Part shown: positions 14,634 to 20,204 of the stretch, one piece after another
How positions within the stretch are numbered: the first letter of the stretch is position 1
Layout: every line of letters starts with the position of its first letter
Assembly: GCA_947625175.1 (NCBI GenBank)
Contig: CANQNI010000001.1
Coordinates: forward strand, 1 to 20,857
DNA length: 20,857 nt
Source of the DNA: an uncultured Eubacteriaceae bacterium
GTDB taxonomy: Bacteria > Bacillota > Clostridia > Eubacteriales > Eubacteriaceae
Direction: 5' to 3'
Notes under the pieces: generated by a model
What the model saw: the letters and a program-made list of their open reading frames with translations, nothing else
The model's database searches: none
Told to the model about the DNA's origin: nothing
Translations under genes and position numbers: made by a program

Positions 14634-14837
14634 ATGTGTGATTTAGAAATTGAAAAAATCTGCCCAAAAACTGATGAAGAAGTAACAATCATAGTTTATG
14701 GAAGACAAAATGCAGGAATGAGAGGTCCTAAAACTCACAGTGCCGATTGCATGTCTAAACATTTAACCGATCTTAAAGGAACTTACTGCAGCGATCACTG
14801 CTCGGTTTTAGAAGAACTTACTCATTTTCAACTCTAA
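14634..14837 (+). CDS. Moron-like small cysteine-rich protein, 67 aa
   Basis: The only gene on the plus strand. It has its own extended -10 promoter (14596-14604) and a strong AAAGGA signal 8 nt before ATG 14634. The 67-residue product has five cysteines (C2, C10, then in SADCMSKH and TYCSDHCSV) and the opening KICPKTDEEVTIIVYGR, which suggests a small metal-binding or disulfide-rich fold of the zinc-ribbon kind. The histidines in HSADC and SDHC could add ligands. It lies between the terS control region and the tRNA array and converges with tRNA-Gln. Independent promoter, opposite strand and small size are the marks of a phage moron (lysogenic conversion or host-control gene). No family recognised. 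Confidence 0.7.
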   Translation: MCDLEIEKICPKTDEEVTIIVYGRQNAGMRGPKTHSADCMSKHLTDLKGTYCSDHCSVLEELTHFQL

Positions 14838-14854
14838 AAGACTTTTTGTTTTTC

Positions 14855-14928
14855 TGGCGGCGGTAATAGGAATCGAACCTATATTCCAGGAATCAAAATC
14901 CTGTGTCCTACCGTTGAACGATACCGCT
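14855..14928 (-). tRNA. tRNA-Gln (anticodon TTG)
   Basis: Acceptor strands AGCGGTA and TACCGCC with discriminator G and encoded CCA (14857-14855). The first pair is A-C, unpaired. Anticodon loop TTTTGAT gives TTG; T-arm ATAGG-TTCGATT-CCTAT. This is the last gene of the tight five-tRNA array. Confidence 0.9.
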
Positions 14929-14935
14929 ATAAAAT

Positions 14936-15010
14936 TGGCATAGGAATAAGGATTTGAACCTTAATTGACGATGTTGGAGACCGTAGTTCTACCAGTTGAA
15001 CTATTCCTAT
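14936..15010 (-). tRNA. tRNA-Trp (anticodon CCA)
   Basis: Acceptor ATAGGAA/TTCCTAT, discriminator G, CCA encoded. Anticodon loop CTCCAAC gives CCA; T-arm TAAGG-TTCAAAT-CCTTA. Seven bases separate it from tRNA-Gln. Confidence 0.93.
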
Positions 15011-15013
15011 AAA

Positions 15014-15090
15014 TGGTACCCGCACTCAGATTTGAACTGAGGACTCCTTGCTTAAAAGGCAAGTGTTCTACCAGACTGAACTATGCGAGT
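15014..15090 (-). tRNA. tRNA-Lys (anticodon TTT)
   Basis: Acceptor ACTCGCA/TGCGGGT with one G·U, discriminator A, CCA encoded. Anticodon stem CTTGC/GCAAG with loop CTTTTAA gives TTT. Three bases separate it from tRNA-Trp. Confidence 0.94.
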
Positions 15091-15094
15091 ATGA

Positions 15095-15170
15095 TGGCTC
15101 CGGCGGCAGGGCTCGAACCTGCGCTATCATGATTAACAGTCATGCGTTTTACCAGCTAGATTACACCGGA
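15095..15170 (-). tRNA. tRNA-Asn (anticodon GTT)
   Basis: Acceptor TCCGGTG/CGCCGGA, discriminator G, CCA encoded. Anticodon stem CATGA/TCATG with loop CTGTTAA gives GTT; T-arm GCAGG-TTCGAGC-CCTGC. Four bases separate it from tRNA-Lys. Confidence 0.95.
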
Positions 15171-15176
15171 ATAAAA

Positions 15177-15266
15177 TGGCGGTAGAGGTAGGATTCGAAC
15201 CCACGTGAGCGTTAACTCTGAGATGTTTTCAAGACACCCACCTTATGACCACTTGGCTACTCTACC
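15177..15266 (-). tRNA. tRNA-Ser (anticodon TGA), long variable arm
   Basis: Acceptor GGTAGAG/CTCTACC, discriminator G, CCA encoded. Anticodon loop CTTGAAA gives TGA. A long variable arm (about GAGTTAACGCTC) makes it class II, 90 nt. Its 5' end overlaps the last codons of the upstream 77-residue gene by 5 nt. Confidence 0.94.
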
Positions 15267-15495
15267 GGAATAAATAGACAGAACAAAAGAAAATACCAAA
15301 GACAATAACAATTAAAATCCAACAGCTAATCAGAAGAATAACGTAGGCTACTTCAAAAAGAAAATCATTATAATCCCTTATTTTGACAGCATAGATTAAG
15401 TCCTTAATTCCATCTAAACAAATAAAAGTTGATGCAAGAACTCCGCCGATCCAAAACAGAAATATCAATAAAAATATAATAATCTTAATTATCAT
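15262..15495 (-). CDS. Small membrane protein embedded in the tRNA region, 77 aa
   Basis: A 77-residue protein with two hydrophobic segments, about residues 3-24 (IKIIIFLLIFLFWIGGVLAS) and about 48-73 (EVAYVILLISCWILIVIVFG), joined by a loop with LDGIKDLIYAVKIRDYND. It would be a two-helix membrane protein; function unknown. The TAG stop (15264-15262) lies inside tRNA-Ser, so mRNA and tRNA compete for the same transcript end. No Shine-Dalgarno sequence is visible before ATG 15495, and a large hairpin (15505-15551) lies just upstream, which lowers confidence. Confidence 0.5.
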   Translation of the reverse strand: MIIKIIIFLLIFLFWIGGVLASTFICLDGIKDLIYAVKIRDYNDFLFEVAYVILLISCWILIVIVFGIFFCSVYLFR

Positions 15496-15504
15496 TTTAA
15501 AAAT

Positions 15505-15551
15505 GCTCAGCTTAGCTAGTCCCAGGTTTTAGGGGTAGCCGTTTGCTGAGC
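15505..15551 (-). repeat. Long inverted repeat between two small genes
   Basis: GCTCAGC (15551-15545) pairs perfectly with GCTGAGC (15511-15505). Inner pairings GCTA/TAGC and CCC/GGG extend the stem across the 33-nt interior, and ATTTTT follows on the minus strand. It may terminate transcription after the 102-residue gene or fold as a small structured RNA. It ends 9 nt before the next start codon. Confidence 0.55.
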
Positions 15552-15585
15552 TTATATTTTAATTCCTAAAATCCTTAATTTGATA

Positions 15586-15894
15586 TTAATACCAACCAAA
15601 ATCCGCTTTATACTGGCAGGAAAGATTAAGATGTTGAAACTCTGATTTCGGACTTTCCTTAATTCGTTCCAGTATTAACTTCTTATTCAACGGAGATGTC
15701 AGTTTGACTAACGCTTTGTCCTGGTTAAATTCGAAACTCGAAACAGGAATTGACCTTGCTCCGTTATTGATATAAGCGAGATAGCGAATAAAGATATTCG
15801 ATCTCAAACCTAATGGAATATGACAAATACTGAGTGAATCGTATAATCCATAGCTCCGGTTATTAATTCTAATTTCACAGTTACTGATTAACAT
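15586..15894 (-). CDS. Hypothetical protein in the tRNA cluster, 102 aa
   Basis: A 102-residue frame between two groups of tRNA genes. The first part is beta-like (MLISNCEIRINNRSYGLYDS, CHIPLGLRSNIFIRYLAYIN), with a later amphipathic stretch (LTSPLNKKLILERIKESPKS) and an aromatic C-terminus (KADFGWY). No signal peptide, membrane segment or known motif is seen. No Shine-Dalgarno sequence precedes ATG 15894. Length and the lack of other overlapping frames make it plausible, but translation is not certain. A hairpin follows its stop. Confidence 0.45.
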   Translation of the reverse strand: MLISNCEIRINNRSYGLYDSLSICHIPLGLRSNIFIRYLAYINNGARSIPVSSFEFNQDKALVKLTSPLNKKLILERIKESPKSEFQHLNLSCQYKADFGWY

Positions 15895-15911
15895 TTAATT
15901 TATTCTAGAAA

Positions 15912-15983
15912 ATAAGACAGTCGGAATTGAACCGGCATCTTTCGATTAATAGTCGTCTGTTTTCCCAATTAAACTATGCCTCT
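15912..15983 (-). tRNA. Degenerate tRNA (Asn-like, ATT in the loop), probably pseudo
   Basis: A tRNA skeleton is visible: acceptor AGAGGCA/TGTCTTA (an A-A mismatch at the first pair and two G·U), D-stem GTTT/AAAC, anticodon-type loop CTATTAA and T-loop TTCAATT. The anticodon stem keeps only three pairs, the T-stem has a C-A mismatch, and no CCA is encoded, unlike the six intact genes nearby. The loop differs from tRNA-Asn CTGTTAA by G34 to A. It is best read as a decaying copy. Confidence 0.6.
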
Positions 15984-15987
15984 AATT

Positions 15988-16084
15988 TGGATATATGAAG
16001 AATCGAACTTCAGATCACTTAGCTTGTACTTCGCTTTTGTGTCTACTTCCCCGTATCTCTAGAAAATCCGTGAAGTGATATCCA
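15988..16084 (-). ncRNA. tRNA-like RNA with canonical T-arm and acceptor but aberrant body
   Basis: Perfect T-arm TGAAG-TTCGATT-CTTCA followed by TATATCC and A, which pairs with GGATAT at the 5' end; 97 nt in total, and only 4 nt separate it from the next tRNA-like gene. No D-arm of normal form exists. A 7-nt loop TTCTAGA, closed by an imperfect stem (G-C, mismatch, A-T, T-A, T·G), would place CTA as anticodon with T33 before it. ATCACTT also pairs with AAGTGAT next to the T-arm, a competing tmRNA-like arrangement. No CCA encoded. It may be a decayed tRNA, an amber-reading tRNA of odd form, or part of a larger RNA. Confidence 0.5.
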
Positions 16085-16197
16085 TATACGGAATCTAAGA
16101 AACCTTAGGAGCAAATCAGTTTGACGTGATCCCCTCGGTCAGAATCCCGTTCCGTTTTAATGAATAGGTATTCCTATCCAGTTATAACCTAAAGAAA
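16085..16197 (-). ncRNA. Structured non-coding block between tRNA-Glu and the tRNA-like RNA
   Basis: Several inverted repeats are packed in 113 nt: GGATAGG-AATA-CCTATTC (16179-16162, 7 bp), ACGGAA with TTCCGT (16155-16150 with 16093-16088) enclosing CTAAG-GTTT-CTTAG (16108-16095) and CAAA-CTGA-TTTG. CTTTAGG and CCTAAGG form an alternative long-range pair. No open frame of note. It has the density of a folded RNA rather than a spacer. Confidence 0.5.
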
Positions 16198-16274
16198 TGG
16201 TGATGCCAGAGGGATTCGAACCCCCGAATGCCAGTTAGAAAGACTGGTGTCTTAAGCCACTTGACTATAGCACC
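16198..16274 (-). tRNA. tRNA-Glu (anticodon TTC)
   Basis: Acceptor GGTGCTA/TGGCATC with two G·U pairs, discriminator A, CCA encoded. Anticodon stem CCAGT/ACTGG with loop CTTTCTA gives TTC; T-arm CGGGGGTTCGAATCCCTC region is canonical (GGGGG-TTCGAAT-CCCTC). It is isolated from the five-tRNA array by about 930 bp. Confidence 0.93.
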
Positions 16275-16440
16275 AAAACCAGAGGAACTTAATCCTCCGG
16301 CAACCTGATAGGTTCATGAAAAAGGATTGGATTAACTACAGGAGATTTATATGTAGACTAATCCACGTTACCATTTTACCGCTACTTTAAACGCCGTTTA
16401 GGTAAACGAGTAGCCGATAAGATGACAAAAACATGACAAA
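16275..16440 (-). ncRNA. Structured leader between the regulator gene and tRNA-Glu
   Basis: No gene is present. The minus strand holds GCTACT/AGTAGC (16414-16381 outer pair) enclosing CGTTT-ACCT-AAACG; GGATTA-G-TCTACA paired with TGTAG-T-TAATCC (16364-16329); AACCT-ATC-AGGTT; and CCGGAGGA paired with TCCTCTGG (16300-16279) ending in TTTT four bases before tRNA-Glu. Two TGACAAA motifs 11 bp apart (16423, 16434) lie at the regulator stop codon. This looks like a folded RNA leader, possibly with a weak terminator before tRNA-Glu. Confidence 0.5.
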
Positions 16441-16441
16441 G

Positions 16442-16864
16442 TTAAGCCATTTCGGGGTATATATTAAAACGCTTGAGAGTTGAGCCCAGCATTCGCTGTA
16501 TGGTTCGTATGGAATAATCCATTAGAGAGGCAATCTCTTTTAATTTGTAATCCTTTTTATACCGTAATTCAAAAACCTTTCTTTCATCCTTAGTCATCAG
16601 ATCGATTAGTTCATCAACCAAATTAATATCTGCCTGGGCTTGTTCTTTTTTCTCCTGCCAGTATTCGATATTGGTATCCTCCATAATCTTTATAGCCGTT
16701 CTCGCTGTTGAATCCGAGTTACCGGAAGGCTTAACGGGAGCTAAAGAAAGCTGGGTGATCTTACTAGGCATGTGAATACTTTTTCTTAAAGCTATTTCCC
16801 GATTACAAATAACAATCGTTTCTTTATTCTTTCTGTAATTTTCAAAGATCTCAGCAGGAATCAT
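16442..16864 (-). CDS. Late transcription regulator, ArpU/RinA-like, sigma-70 region 4-type HTH
   Basis: A 140-residue protein. Residues about 84-133 form a sigma-70 region 4-like helix-turn-helix: LIDLMTKDERKVFELRYKKD, then YKLKEIASLMDYSIRTIQRM and a final KRFNIY. The N-terminal 80 residues are charged and partly coiled coil (EYWQEKKEQAQADINLVDEL). This is the pattern of ArpU/RinA family phage regulators that activate late genes, and its place upstream of the terS region fits. ATG 16864 lacks a close Shine-Dalgarno; the AAGGAG present serves a nine-codon leader frame at 16877-16851, so reinitiation may control it. Likely targets are the late region near 14496 and the TGACAAA sites. Confidence 0.8.
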   Translation of the reverse strand: MIPAEIFENYRKNKETIVICNREIALRKSIHMPSKITQLSLAPVKPSGNSDSTARTAIKIMEDTNIEYWQEKKEQAQADINLVDELIDLMTKDERKVFELRYKKDYKLKEIASLMDYSIRTIQRMLGSTLKRFNIYPEMA

Positions 16865-16877
16865 TGTATGCTCTCAT
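16851..16877 (-). promoter_or_regulatory. Leader mini-frame overlapping the regulator start
   Basis: ATG 16877 has AAGGAG at ideal spacing and encodes only MRAYNDSC before TGA. Its frame overlaps the regulator ATG at 16864. Ribosomes loaded here would have to reinitiate on the regulator, a simple way to damp its expression. Confidence 0.5.
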
Positions 16878-16918
16878 TCTAATCTCCTTATTTTCTTTTT
16901 CCTTTTTCAGTTTAAAAT

Positions 16919-17155
16919 CTAACGGTGGCAAACAAGCCCGTCATCGTATTTGGCAATAATGCTGATAGAATCCGTTTCTTCGTCAATAATCTCGGGCTTT
17001 AAATCTTTTAGAACCTCTTCAGATTCGCAGTTCTTTAAGATAAAATCCAGAGCTGCCGAGTTTGTTTCAAAGCGCTTCGGCTTTCTGGTTGCCGGATCCA
17101 ACAGATAAGCAAAGCCGTCCTCTCCAGGAACATTTTTAACTCTAACTACAAACAT
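16919..17155 (-). CDS. Hypothetical protein, 78 aa
   Basis: A 78-residue protein with AAAGGAAGAG before ATG 17155. It reads MFVVRVKNVPGEDGFAYLLD, then KRFETNSAALDFILKNCESE, then a beta segment SISIIAKYDDGLVCHR, an alpha/beta pattern. The N-terminal part is reminiscent of small phage proteins that carry a modifiable surface domain, but I do not recognise a family. A 6-bp palindrome (GCAATA-AGA-TATTGC, 17172-17186) lies 17 nt upstream of the start and could be an operator. It is followed 54 bp later by the regulator gene. Confidence 0.7.
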   Translation of the reverse strand: MFVVRVKNVPGEDGFAYLLDPATRKPKRFETNSAALDFILKNCESEEVLKDLKPEIIDEETDSISIIAKYDDGLVCHR

Positions 17156-17601
17156 ATTCTCTTCCTTTCACGCAATAAGATATTGCACAATTTTAAATTA
17201 ACAGTTTTACGAATAAAAGAAAAAACGTTTAAATAAATGAATAAAGTTTCAGATATAAGCCAATCATATTAACAATTTAAAACTGATCAATAGTGACAAA
17301 GTTATGAGAGATTAAAAGCATTATTAGCTCGTATAATGGGGGTTATCTACCTTTATGAGTATCACTTAACGAAACAATCAACACTTCTCAATTTAAAAAT
17401 GATGTTATAACCTTTAATATCTAAGCTATTAATATTTCTAAACGTAATAAACGATCATTTAAACATTAATATAATATTAGCACAGATATTAAAAGAATCT
17501 CAGATCATTAAGTAATTATTGTCTCAAACGGTCGTGCTAGTCTCGTGCTTACTCCTTTGGTATCCCGAAGTTATTTAGCCCGCTCTTAATCTCTCTAAAA
17601 C
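17156..17601 (-). other. 445-bp non-coding, AT-rich gap
   Basis: No frame of useful length or ribosome binding site is seen. Visible items are the palindrome GCAATA-AGA-TATTGC at 17172-17186, a TGACAAAGTT copy at 17294-17303, a direct repeat TCGTGCT (17532 and 17543 region), and an isolated plus-strand TATAAT at 17332-17337 without a -35. It is the longest empty stretch in the window and lies before two regulator-region genes, so it probably contains the promoter for 17155-16442. Confidence 0.55.
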
Positions 17602-17793
17602 TTACTTCATCAAACCTGAAAGCTTAATTCTAATGTTACGTGCCTGTCTGCTATACTCCTGATAATTCTCCGTAGAGATTAAAGCCTTCTTATTCATCTC
17701 TAAAGCCTTTTCCAGAAAGCAGTTCAGGGCATCATAGATAACTTTACATTCCGGGTTACTTAAAATTGGTACGGTTATTATTGTTCTGTCCAT
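17602..17793 (-). CDS. Hypothetical protein, 63 aa
   Basis: A 63-residue helical protein with AAGGAA upstream of ATG 17793. It reads MDRTIITVPILSNPECKVIY then ALNCFLEKALEMNKKALIS and NYQEYSRQARNIRIKLSGLM, two or three amphipathic helices, no membrane segment. Function unknown. It follows a 110-bp AT-rich stretch containing a 24-bp imperfect direct repeat and is probably part of the early operon. Confidence 0.6.
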   Translation of the reverse strand: MDRTIITVPILSNPECKVIYDALNCFLEKALEMNKKALISTENYQEYSRQARNIRIKLSGLMK

Positions 17794-17812
17794 TCTATCT
17801 GGTTCCTTATAA

Positions 17813-17877
17813 ATTTATTTAAAAACAAAAAGCAATTAACCGTTTGTAATTTTATTTATTTAAAAGAAAAAGCAATA
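17813..17877 (-). repeat. Imperfect direct repeat, two copies of about 24 bp
   Basis: ATTTATTTAAAA followed by a short A/C or G run and AAAAGCAAT appears at 17813-17837 and 17854-17877, 41 bp apart start to start. It lies just upstream of the 63-residue gene in the minus direction. It could be a duplicated regulatory element or slippage of AT-rich DNA. Confidence 0.45.
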
Positions 17878-17903
17878 AATCATTACTAGGTTCTTTTAAA
17901 TTT

Positions 17904-18035
17904 TTACCAGGTTCCCGTATTTTCTTCTAGGTTAGCATCTTTAGACTCCTCCTTTTTGAGTTCCTTTATTTTCTTATCATGCTGTTCTACAGTATGAAAC
18001 AGAATCGTAAGTAGCTCCAGATCACATAGATCCAT
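17904..18035 (-). CDS. Small helical protein, 43 aa, possibly the end of a longer read-through product
   Basis: ATG 18035 opens 43 codons: MDLCDLELLTILFHTVEQHD then KKIKELKKEESKDANLEEN and TGTW. The helical pattern looks coding. The Shine-Dalgarno is weak. Twelve coding-looking codons (KRFLEFLKNRNE) precede the ATG in the same frame, back to the amber stop of the 59-codon gene at 18072, so the true gene may begin there or be joined by TAG read-through or a lost start codon. Confidence 0.45.
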   Translation of the reverse strand: MDLCDLELLTILFHTVEQHDKKIKELKKEESKDANLEENTGTW

Positions 18036-18071
18036 CTCGTTTCTGTTCTTTAAAAATTCCAGAAACCTTTT

Positions 18072-18251
18072 CTAGGTTCTATCCCAAAGAAGATAAATCA
18101 AAAAAGATTCCAGGAAAAATAGAAGAATAATCTCTATTCCTACCTCTCCCAGATTCTTTATTACCGAAAAGCTCGCTATTCCTGCAGAAAACCCAAACAG
18201 GATACAGCTTAAATATTTAATTATTCTTCTTTTTAGTTTTTCTCTACTCAT
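18072..18251 (-). CDS. Small membrane protein, 59 aa
   Basis: ATG 18251 overlaps the helicase stop in an ATGA arrangement, good evidence for translation. The 59-residue product has a basic N-terminus (MSREKLKRRIIKYL) and two hydrophobic segments, about 15-31 (SCILFGFSAGIASFSVI) and about 38-56 (GIEIILLFFLESFLIYLLW). It ends in TAG. A two-helix membrane protein coupled to an SNF2 helicase is unusual; function unknown. Confidence 0.65.
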   Translation of the reverse strand: MSREKLKRRIIKYLSCILFGFSAGIASFSVIKNLGEVGIEIILLFFLESFLIYLLWDRT

Positions 18252-19600
18252 TCTGAAAATTCCTTTAGTTTTTCCTGCAAACTTTCTAGTAAGGTACTCT
18301 GGGCTCTGTCCTTACTCCTTAATGCTTTCATGACGACACTGTCCATTGTATCCTTGGCAATTAAATGCTTTATTACTACCGGCTCTCTCTGACCCTGTCT
18401 TAAAAGTCGGGCATTAGCCTGTTCATATAGTTCGAGATTCCAGGTCGGAGAGAACCAGATAATAATATGTCCTCCGTTTTGCATATTAAGTCCATAGCCG
18501 GCGGAAGCAGGGTGCGCCAACAGGACTTTAATTTCCTTATTGTTCCAGGCTCTGATATCTTCATCACTGTTTAAAACTCTAGCTTCTGGAACTGCTTTTA
18601 ATATCTGGTCTTTTTCATGTTTGAAATTGTAAAAGACTAAAACCGAATCATTCTCACAGTCTTTTAGAATTTCCTTAAAGACCTCTATTTTTCGATTATG
18701 GATTATATGGGTAGCTCCATTTTCATCATAAACGCAGCCGGAGGCAATCTGCAGTAACTTGTTAGTAACAACGGCAGCACTGGAAGCGACAATCTCTCCT
18801 TCCGGAAGAGATAAAATCATATCCCGCTCCATTTTCCGGTACTGCTTTAATTCCTTAGCTGATAACTCAATTAAGACATTGCTTTCGATCTTTTCAGGAA
18901 GCTTTACATAGTCGCTCTCCTGAAGGGAGATACAGATATCTTTTATTTTGTCTCTAATTTTTTCTTCAGCTCCATCAACCAGTTTATAGGTTCTTGCATA
19001 CTGTCCGAAATACCGGTCAACTTTAAAATACTTTTCACGATAAGCCGAGATAGTTTTTTCCAGTCGCTCTCCCCTGTCTATCAAATAAACCTGGGCCCAT
19101 AGATCTTCAAAACCATTAGCCGCCGGTGTTCCGGTGAGTCCATATAAACGTTTGATATGCGGTAGCACGGATTTTAATTTTTTAAAACATTTGGCATTCC
19201 GGTTTTTAAATCTGGATAACTCGTCAATAATAACGGTATCCCAACGCCATTTGAAATTGTCTACCAGCCATGCCAGGTTTTCCCAGTTAATAATATAAAT
19301 ATGGGACGGGGTATTTACCGCTTTAACTCTCTGATTTTTATTTCCGAGAATTTTAACAATTTTTAAATGCTTTAAGTGTTCCCATTTTTTTGCTTCCTGA
19401 GTCCAGGTTGTTTCTGCTACGTATTTTGGGGCAATAATTAAAATTTCTTTAGCAGATTCTCTGTAATAAAGCATTTCGTTTAAAGCGGTCAAGGTGATAA
19501 CAGTTTTTCCCAGTCCCATATTCAGAAATAAACCAAGCCTGGGCTCGGTAAGCATTCGGCTAATACAATATCTCTGATAGTCGTGGGGTTGAAATTTCAT
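18248..19600 (-). CDS. SNF2-family DNA helicase/translocase
   Basis: A 450-residue SNF2-type ATPase: motif I GLGKTVITL (29-37), motif II IIDELS (124-129, DE-L-S in place of DEAH), motif III LTGTPA (155-160), and motifs V-VI with HPASAGYGLNMQNG and YEQANARLLRQGQ near the C-terminus. Phage SNF2 proteins of this size next to VRR-NUC and VapE are typical of Firmicutes prophage replication modules and act in replication or recombination of phage DNA. The start overlaps the nuclease gene by 4 nt (ATGA). The residues between motifs include a normal-length linker, and I see no extra domain. Confidence 0.93.
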   Translation of the reverse strand: MKFQPHDYQRYCISRMLTEPRLGLFLNMGLGKTVITLTALNEMLYYRESAKEILIIAPKYVAETTWTQEAKKWEHLKHLKIVKILGNKNQRVKAVNTPSHIYIINWENLAWLVDNFKWRWDTVIIDELSRFKNRNAKCFKKLKSVLPHIKRLYGLTGTPAANGFEDLWAQVYLIDRGERLEKTISAYREKYFKVDRYFGQYARTYKLVDGAEEKIRDKIKDICISLQESDYVKLPEKIESNVLIELSAKELKQYRKMERDMILSLPEGEIVASSAAVVTNKLLQIASGCVYDENGATHIIHNRKIEVFKEILKDCENDSVLVFYNFKHEKDQILKAVPEARVLNSDEDIRAWNNKEIKVLLAHPASAGYGLNMQNGGHIIIWFSPTWNLELYEQANARLLRQGQREPVVIKHLIAKDTMDSVVMKALRSKDRAQSTLLESLQEKLKEFSE

Positions 19601-19884
19601 CGGGCTATATCATCAAGAATTTTTGGAACCTGAATAGGATCATTAAGAATATAATATTTCATCCCAAGTCCCAGTAATTTTCTCATTTCGTAAATCTGTA
19701 TCTTGCGCATCTGGCCTTTGTTCTTTGGGGACTTTACCTCCACAAATCCAACCTTGCCATTTGGTAAAACAATTAATCTGTCAGGTACGCCGGCCCTTCC
19801 TGGACTGATAAATTTGTAAGCCTCGCCACCCTCTGACTTAACCATTTCCACGAGTAATTGTTCTAATTCTTTTTCAGTTAACAT
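19597..19884 (-). CDS. VRR-NUC domain nuclease
   Basis: A 95-residue protein from ATG 19884; a TTG at 19911 would add nine residues but has no ribosome signal. The core is GRAGVPDRLIVLPNGKVGFV then EVKSPKNKGQMRKIQ, which holds the nuclease motif PD (34-35), E-x-K (E49, K51) and Q58 of the VRR-NUC family. These stand-alone phage nucleases act on branched DNA such as Holliday junctions. It is coupled to the SNF2 gene downstream. Confidence 0.92.
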   Translation of the reverse strand: MLTEKELEQLLVEMVKSEGGEAYKFISPGRAGVPDRLIVLPNGKVGFVEVKSPKNKGQMRKIQIYEMRKLLGLGMKYYILNDPIQVPKILDDIAR

Positions 19885-19904
19885 TCTTATTTTTTCTCTC
19901 TTTT

Positions 19905-20204
19905 GTGACAAAGTTCAAAAAATTCCATTTAGTATAAAATAACAAAATTTTTAAACGTATATAATTATAAATATAAGCTATTATTATATTTATTAATAGT
20001 ATTTACTATATATTGATTTTTATTACTTTTACTAAAAAAGTTTGTCACATTGTCACAAATAGTTAATTTCTTCAGTATTTATCTAATTATTTTTAACTGA
20101 CAAAGTCTAAAATAGCTTGTCACACTTTGTCACACTTTGTCACACTTAATCCTCCAACGGTGTGACAACTGTGACAAACTTTTTCTCTCAAAAAATGGAC
20201 TTTG
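19905..20204 (-). other. Iteron-like repeats beside an AT-rich tract (candidate origin)
   Basis: GTCACA or its complement occurs at least eight times between 19905 and 20177. Three copies sit in a perfect 10-bp tandem (GTCACACTTT, 20119-20147), with others at 20044 and 20052 (8 bp apart), 20162 and 20171 (9 bp apart, opposite orientation) and 19905. An extremely AT-rich stretch (about 19916-20037) lies beside them. No gene fits. Repeats plus an AT-rich unwinding tract next to a VapE primase/helicase are the layout of an initiator-binding replication origin; a transcription operator is the alternative. Confidence 0.55.

Noticed and set aside
14855..15266. tRNA genes as a prophage attachment site
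   Set aside because: They lie in the middle of the phage gene order in a five-gene array, and no duplicated 3' tRNA fragment or integrase is seen.
17332..17337. Plus-strand promoter
   Set aside because: A lone TATAAT without a -35, extended -10 or downstream plus-strand gene.
20119..20147. CRISPR array
   Set aside because: The 10-bp units are contiguous without spacers, so this is a tandem repeat, not CRISPR.
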